Below, piece after piece: positions 59,728 through 64,000 of a stretch of DNA of 64,000 nt. The notes below the pieces were generated by a model. The model was given only the letters and a program-made list of their open reading frames with translations, was not told the origin of the DNA and did not search any database. Source of the DNA: Paraflavitalea sp. CAU 1676 (lineage in GTDB: Bacteria; Bacteroidota; Bacteroidia; Chitinophagales; Chitinophagaceae). The position numbers were made by a program, and so were the translations under genes. Each line of letters begins with the position of its first letter. Positions within the stretch are counted from its first letter, which is position 1. The stretch lies in contig NZ_JARHUJ010000002.1 in NCBI RefSeq assembly GCF_029223285.1, positions 992,001 to 1,056,000 on the forward strand. The letters are read 5' to 3'.

Positions 59728-59996
59728 TGCTCCGGCATGCGTCACAAAAAAGAGGAATATAGTTACCCTCATAACGCTATATTACACCCCTTTTGCGGGA
59801 AAAACAATTGCAACAGGGGCACATCACCGGTTCGATACCCTGCTTGCACCGAAACCGCACAATGTCAGCGTACCATTTCGAGAGCCTCCAGATGGGTCAA
59901 ATCCAAATAACCTGGTAAACCTTTCCCCAGCCTCTGGTTAGTAATTTTATTGGAACCAGGACGGACCGTATCAAATTATGGAATATTTTTAGTGTC

Positions 59997-62900
59997 ATGA
60001 TTACACTTGCCATCCTCAACACGCTCCGGACCAACCGCTCTCTGCTCATATTATTTTTTTCCGTTGTATTTCTCTCCTCCTGCCGTCAGGAGGATGCCGA
60101 TAAGCGCATCAAACAAATAGAGCCTGCCAAAGCAGCCAGGATGGCCGCGGCGGTCGACTCGGTTTTCAAACCCCTGATCACGGACACCAACCTGACCCTG
60201 AAATTGTGGGGCATCGATTCTCTCGTAATATCTCCCATCGCAATAGATATCGACGATGACGGCAGTCTCTACTATACCACCACCAACCGGCAAAAGCATT
60301 CCGAATTCGATATCCGGGGTCACCAGGATTGGGAGATACCCTCTATCCAGCTGCAGTCGATTGAAGACAAGCGCGCTTTCCTGCACAAATACCTCGCACC
60401 CGAAAACAGCAAGCAGAACACCTGGCTGGACGACCTGAATGGCGACAGCTCACACGACTGGCGCGATATGACGGTGGAAAAAGATAATGTATACAGATTG
60501 AAAGATACAGATGGCGACGGTGTAGCCGATCAGTCGCAACTGGTGGTGGATGACTTTCACGACGAGGTGACTGATGTAGCAGGCGGCGTTTTAAAGGATG
60601 GGGAGAACCTGTATGTGGCAGTAGGCCCCGACCTCTGGAGAATGAAAGACAAGAACGGAGATGGTATTGCCGATGAAAAAACGTCGATCTCGCATGGGTA
60701 TGGCATTCACATCGGATTCAGCGGGCATGGCATGTCGGGCGTTGAAATGGGGCCCGATGGAAGGATCTATTGGCAGATCGGCGATATCGGATTCAACGGG
60801 GTCGATCAAACAGGCAAACTATGGTCTTATCCCAACTGCGGCGTTATAGCGAGAAGCAATCCCGACGGCAGTGATTTCGAGATCTTCGCTCATGGCCTTC
60901 GCAATACACACGAGTTTGTATTTGATGACTATGGCAACCTGATCAGCGAAGACAACGATGGCGATCATGCAGGAGAAGAAGAAAGGCTGGTATATGTAGT
61001 GAATGGGGCCGACGCCGGCTGGAGAAGCAACTGGCAATATGGTAAATACCGCGATCCACTGAACAACTCTTATAAAGTATGGATGGATGAAAAGATGTGG
61101 AAGCCCCGGTGGGAAGGACAGGCCGCTTATATAGTGCCTTGTGTTGCCAATTATGTAAGTGGTCCGGCCGGTATGGCCTACAATCCCGGAACAGCCTTAA
61201 GCCCCGCTTATAAGAATATGTTCTTTATAGCCAAGTTTGTCGGTAACGCCGCCCAATCGGGCGTCTATGGCTTTAAGCTGAACAGCAAAGGCGCTGGTTT
61301 CGAACTCGGCGACGATACCCTGGTAATGGGTGGCATTCTGCCTACCGGTCTTGATTTTGGTCCCGACGGTGCCCTATATATAGCCGACTGGATCGACGGC
61401 TGGGGTACACTCGGTTATGGACGCATCTGGAAACTGGATGACAAACGGGGTGCGGGGCAAGCTGCTCGCAAACAGACGCAAGCGCTGCTGGCGGCCGATT
61501 TTTCTTCCAAAAAGACGGAGGAACTCGGCACCCTGTTGCGTGACGCCGACAGACAGATAAGATTGAAAGCACAGTTCGAGTTGGTAAAACGCGCCAAAGC
61601 CGGCGAAGAAGCGTTCACCAAAGCGCTGTCACAAACCGATCATCAACTCGCAAGGATACATGCCATTTGGGGCCTGAGCCAACTGGCGAGGAAGGACGCT
61701 TCCTATGCAAAGACGCTCTTGGCGTTATTGAAAGACAAAGACCCCGAGATCAGGGCACAGGCAGCCAAGTGGTTGGGCGACATTAAATTCAAAGATGCCG
61801 GCGCTCAGCTGGAGCCATTATTGAAAGACCCTACTAGCAGAGCGAGATTCTTCGCCGCCGAAGCACTTGGAAGGATCGGATACACACCAGCAGTGAATGG
61901 TTTGATCGACCTCGTACGCCAAAACAACGACGAGGATGTCTATATCCGTCACAGTGCCAGTCTTGCATTGGCGCGCATCGGCAACGCTGGTCCTCTGGTG
62001 CAGCTTTCTAAAGATCCTTCGCGTGCTGTGAGGATCGCGGCCGTGGTTGCCTTGCGCAGAATGGAGAATCCCGGCATAAAAGCTTTCCTGCAGGACGAAG
62101 ATGAGTTTATCGTAACAGAAGCCGCCCGGGGCATCAACGACGATCTCTCAATTCCCGATGCATTACCCGCCCTTGGCGAAATTCTCACTACTACGCGATA
62201 TACCAACGAAGCACTTTTAAGGCGCACCATCAATGCAAATCTACGGATAGGCACCAATGAGGCCATGACCCGCCTGATCACATTTGCAGGTAAAGAAGGG
62301 GCTCCTGCAGCCATGAGGGCCGAAGCGATCGACGCGCTGGGCACCTGGGTTAAACCTTCCGTGGTTGACCGGGTGGATGGCAGGTACCGGGGTGTTGTTA
62401 CCCGGGATTCCACCGAAACGAAAGCAAAGACTGGTGACGCGCTTACCAGCTTACTGACCAATAAAGAGCAACTGGTACGACTGAGTGCTGTCAAGGCAGT
62501 AAAAAGACTGGGGATATCGCAAAGCGCTTCTGTATTACTAGGATTGCTAAAAAATGACAAGGAGGCCGCCGTCAGAAAAGGCGCTTTACAAGCACTGGCA
62601 TCCCTGCAATTTGCACAGATAGGAGAGGCCATCAGTATAGCCGTCGCCGATAAAGATAAGTCAGTGCGGGTAGCTGGTATCGACCTCATCGCCAGGATGA
62701 ATATGTCGAAAGAATTAATGGTAACCTTGTTGACCAATGTTATCAACACGAAAACGACCGAAGAACAGCAGGCAGCGCTATTGACCCTGGGCAATCTGCC
62801 CCTGCAATACTCGCAACCGGTATTAGAAGGCCTGATCAATAAAATGTCGGCAGGCAAGCTGTCACCGGTCCTCTACCTCGAACTGGCTGAGGCTATCGAT

Positions 62901-63428
62901 AGCAGCCGCTCTTCGGACCTGGCAGCCAAATATAATACGATCAGCAAGGGATTGTCGGCAGATACATTGGGGGCTGCATATGCCGGAAGCCTGTATGGAG
63001 GCGATCCGCAGAAGGGGAGAAGGATATTTTATTCGAATCAAACGGCACAGTGTATCCGTTGCCATGCGTACGACGATTATGGAGGCAATGCGGGTCCGCG
63101 CTTAAACGGTGTTGCCGACCGGTTAAAACGGGAACAATTACTGGAAGCCCTGGTGAAGCCCAGTGCGCGACTGGCGCCGGGTTACGGCACCGTGATCCTG
63201 AAGATGAAAGACGGTAAAACGAAATCGGGTATCCTTACGGCTGAAAATGACCAGCAAATTACGCTGAAGGTGGGTGATAAAACCGAGCTGGTCGCTAAAG
63301 CGGATGTATCGACCCGTACGGATGCTCCGTCCAGTATGCCGGAAATGCGCTACCTGCTCACTAAAAAGGAGATCAGGGATGTAGTGAGTTTCCTGGCTGA
63401 ACTGAAAGAGGAGAAAAAGGCACATTGA
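59997..63428 (+). CDS. Lipoprotein with PQQ/NHL-type dehydrogenase propeller, HEAT repeats and c-type heme domain
   Basis: The 1143-residue lipoprotein has lipobox FLSSC (C29). The first half (about 60-490) is the membrane-bound-dehydrogenase propeller known from Planctomycetes, Verrucomicrobia and Bacteroidetes (TIGR02604-like), with VYRLKDTDGDGVADQ, GLRNTHEFVFDDYGNLISEDNDGD (in part) and PTGLDFGPDGALYIADW. HEAT-type repeats fill about 500-985. A C-terminal cytochrome-like domain (TIGR02603-like) binds heme at C1019-x-x-C1022-H1023 in CIRCH. It probably oxidises a sugar or alcohol at the cell envelope and passes electrons to respiration. Substrate unknown. Confidence 0.9.
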   Translation: MITLAILNTLRTNRSLLILFFSVVFLSSCRQEDADKRIKQIEPAKAARMAAAVDSVFKPLITDTNLTLKLWGIDSLVISPIAIDIDDDGSLYYTTTNRQKHSEFDIRGHQDWEIPSIQLQSIEDKRAFLHKYLAPENSKQNTWLDDLNGDSSHDWRDMTVEKDNVYRLKDTDGDGVADQSQLVVDDFHDEVTDVAGGVLKDGENLYVAVGPDLWRMKDKNGDGIADEKTSISHGYGIHIGFSGHGMSGVEMGPDGRIYWQIGDIGFNGVDQTGKLWSYPNCGVIARSNPDGSDFEIFAHGLRNTHEFVFDDYGNLISEDNDGDHAGEEERLVYVVNGADAGWRSNWQYGKYRDPLNNSYKVWMDEKMWKPRWEGQAAYIVPCVANYVSGPAGMAYNPGTALSPAYKNMFFIAKFVGNAAQSGVYGFKLNSKGAGFELGDDTLVMGGILPTGLDFGPDGALYIADWIDGWGTLGYGRIWKLDDKRGAGQAARKQTQALLAADFSSKKTEELGTLLRDADRQIRLKAQFELVKRAKAGEEAFTKALSQTDHQLARIHAIWGLSQLARKDASYAKTLLALLKDKDPEIRAQAAKWLGDIKFKDAGAQLEPLLKDPTSRARFFAAEALGRIGYTPAVNGLIDLVRQNNDEDVYIRHSASLALARIGNAGPLVQLSKDPSRAVRIAAVVALRRMENPGIKAFLQDEDEFIVTEAARGINDDLSIPDALPALGEILTTTRYTNEALLRRTINANLRIGTNEAMTRLITFAGKEGAPAAMRAEAIDALGTWVKPSVVDRVDGRYRGVVTRDSTETKAKTGDALTSLLTNKEQLVRLSAVKAVKRLGISQSASVLLGLLKNDKEAAVRKGALQALASLQFAQIGEAISIAVADKDKSVRVAGIDLIARMNMSKELMVTLLTNVINTKTTEEQQAALLTLGNLPLQYSQPVLEGLINKMSAGKLSPVLYLELAEAIDSSRSSDLAAKYNTISKGLSADTLGAAYAGSLYGGDPQKGRRIFYSNQTAQCIRCHAYDDYGGNAGPRLNGVADRLKREQLLEALVKPSARLAPGYGTVILKMKDGKTKSGILTAENDQQITLKVGDKTELVAKADVSTRTDAPSSMPEMRYLLTKKEIRDVVSFLAELKEEKKAH

Positions 63429-63447
63429 TCAAGCTGCCATACTAAGC

Positions 63448-63984
63448 CTATAGCAGAAACCAATTAATGACGATAGCAGTCAACAAGACCAGGAGCATCG
63501 TTCGTTGGGTAATATTGCATATTTTCCGAATCCCGGGTCTGCAGAGGGTGTAGAGTACGCCAACCCAGAAAATGGAAAAGGAGGCCGCGGTAACAGGGTC
63601 TGCGACGAACGTTTTTCCGTCACTGTTTAATGCAGCCTGTTGAAATATCCAGACCAATGTTACCACACTTCCCAGCACCTGGTATATTAGAAGGAAGTTC
63701 AGCAAAATCCAGCCAGACTTTGTTCTTAACCAAAAGAAAAAAATAGCAATCGGAGTTAACCCGATAAGCACAAGGGTTCGCAAGTGGATGAAACGGAATC
63801 GTGCATAAGGAGAGTCAAGGCCTGCTACCGCATCCGGTGCAATGGTGACAGCATTCCAAAGCCACATGATCCCCAACACGATCGCAATCAACCGGATCAT
63901 TTTTTCCGGACTCGCTTGCGACCCTTCCGCAGGGTTGATCATATCCAGCAGTGTTCGGCCTCCGCTCCTGATTTTCTCCTCCAT
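63448..63984 (-). CDS. Unknown four-helix inner-membrane protein (178 aa)
   Basis: A polar N-terminal stretch (MEEKIRSGGRTLLDMINPAEGS) is followed by about four hydrophobic helices (LIAIVLGIMWLWNAVTI, LVLIGLTPIAIFFFWL, ILLNFLLIYQVLGSVVTLVWIF read in part, and MLLVLLTAIVINWFLL). No catalytic motif is seen and I do not recognise a family. It is convergent with the heme lipoprotein, 19 bases apart. Its start lies 16 bases from the window edge, so its promoter is outside. Confidence 0.65.
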   Translation of the reverse strand: MEEKIRSGGRTLLDMINPAEGSQASPEKMIRLIAIVLGIMWLWNAVTIAPDAVAGLDSPYARFRFIHLRTLVLIGLTPIAIFFFWLRTKSGWILLNFLLIYQVLGSVVTLVWIFQQAALNSDGKTFVADPVTAASFSIFWVGVLYTLCRPGIRKICNITQRTMLLVLLTAIVINWFLL

Positions 63985-64000
63985 TTTTTCTACTGCATCC

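Noticed and set aside
59820-59860. GGTTCGATACC resembling a tRNA T-arm
   Set aside because: No acceptor, anticodon or D-arm can be drawn around it.
61949-62857. Long open frame (302 codons) on the minus strand under the HEAT repeats
   Set aside because: Its product is a low-complexity S/A/R-rich reading opposite a well-supported coding frame; it is a shadow.
1-64000. CRISPR arrays, insertion sequences, prophage
   Set aside because: I saw no regularly spaced repeats, transposase, integrase or phage structural genes on either strand.

Overview
The window looks like a chromosomal segment of a Bacteroidota bacterium, most likely from the Chitinophagaceae (Chitinophaga/Niastella-like). This rests on four things seen in the sequence: a SusC/SusD outer-membrane pair with its own ECF sigma factor and FecR anti-sigma factor; a large secreted protein with a type IX secretion (T9SS) sorting tail; 21-residue Bacteroidetes-type leucine-rich repeats on a lipoprotein; and recurring promoter elements of the Bacteroidetes form TTTG-N19..21-TAnnTTTG. 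Genes are moderately GC-rich, except for visibly AT-rich stretches at about 52.87-53.9 kb and 56.4-59.8 kb. I see no insertion sequence, phage gene or CRISPR array.

Layout. 0-15.7 kb: start of a secreted protein (cut by the window edge), a macroglobulin-like outer protein, a GH2 exo-glucosaminidase-like enzyme with an F5/8C carbohydrate-binding module, a GNAT/SDR divergent pair, a 1451-residue T9SS protein followed by an LRR lipoprotein, an RRM RNA-binding protein, a methyltransferase and an MFS exporter. 15.8-22.7 kb: a SurA-like chaperone, an alpha/beta hydrolase, an exported Ntn amidohydrolase, a Crp/Fnr regulator beside an NAD(P)-binding reductase with a candidate operator between them, and a PhyH dioxygenase-SDR operon with a good promoter. 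22.8-32.5 kb: a minus-strand nutrient-uptake locus reading sigma factor, FecR, SusC, SusD, TlpA-like thioredoxin, with a class-C serine hydrolase upstream.

32.7-38.6 kb: an AraC regulator opposite a lipocalin-like protein, an unusual 2OG-Fe(II) oxygenase fused to a complete seven-bladed WD40 propeller, a small secreted gene that looks frameshifted, and membrane or secreted unknowns. 38.8-46.1 kb: an enzyme cluster with two collinear exported epoxide-hydrolase paralogs flanking a nitrilase, then a cupin, an oppositely oriented malate:quinone oxidoreductase, a Tat-exported hydrolase with the same catalytic layout, and a DUF2798 membrane protein whose promoter encloses a perfect TetR-type palindrome. 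46.2-52.7 kb: topoisomerase III, a divergent HxlR/glyoxalase pair, an unknown gene coupled to an ADP-ribosylglycohydrolase, a TlpA thioredoxin and tRNA-Ser(CGA).

52.8-64 kb: AT-rich unknowns and a GNAT next to the tRNA, a sterol-desaturase-type hydroxylase, an LLM flavin oxidoreductase, an AT-rich block of orphan minus-strand lipoprotein and cysteine-motif genes, a large lipoprotein joining a dehydrogenase-type propeller, HEAT repeats and a c-type heme domain, and a membrane protein. The parts most worth following up are the epoxide hydrolase/nitrilase cluster, the oxygenase-WD40 fusion, the TetR-type operator without an adjacent tetR, and the split gene at 35755-36470.
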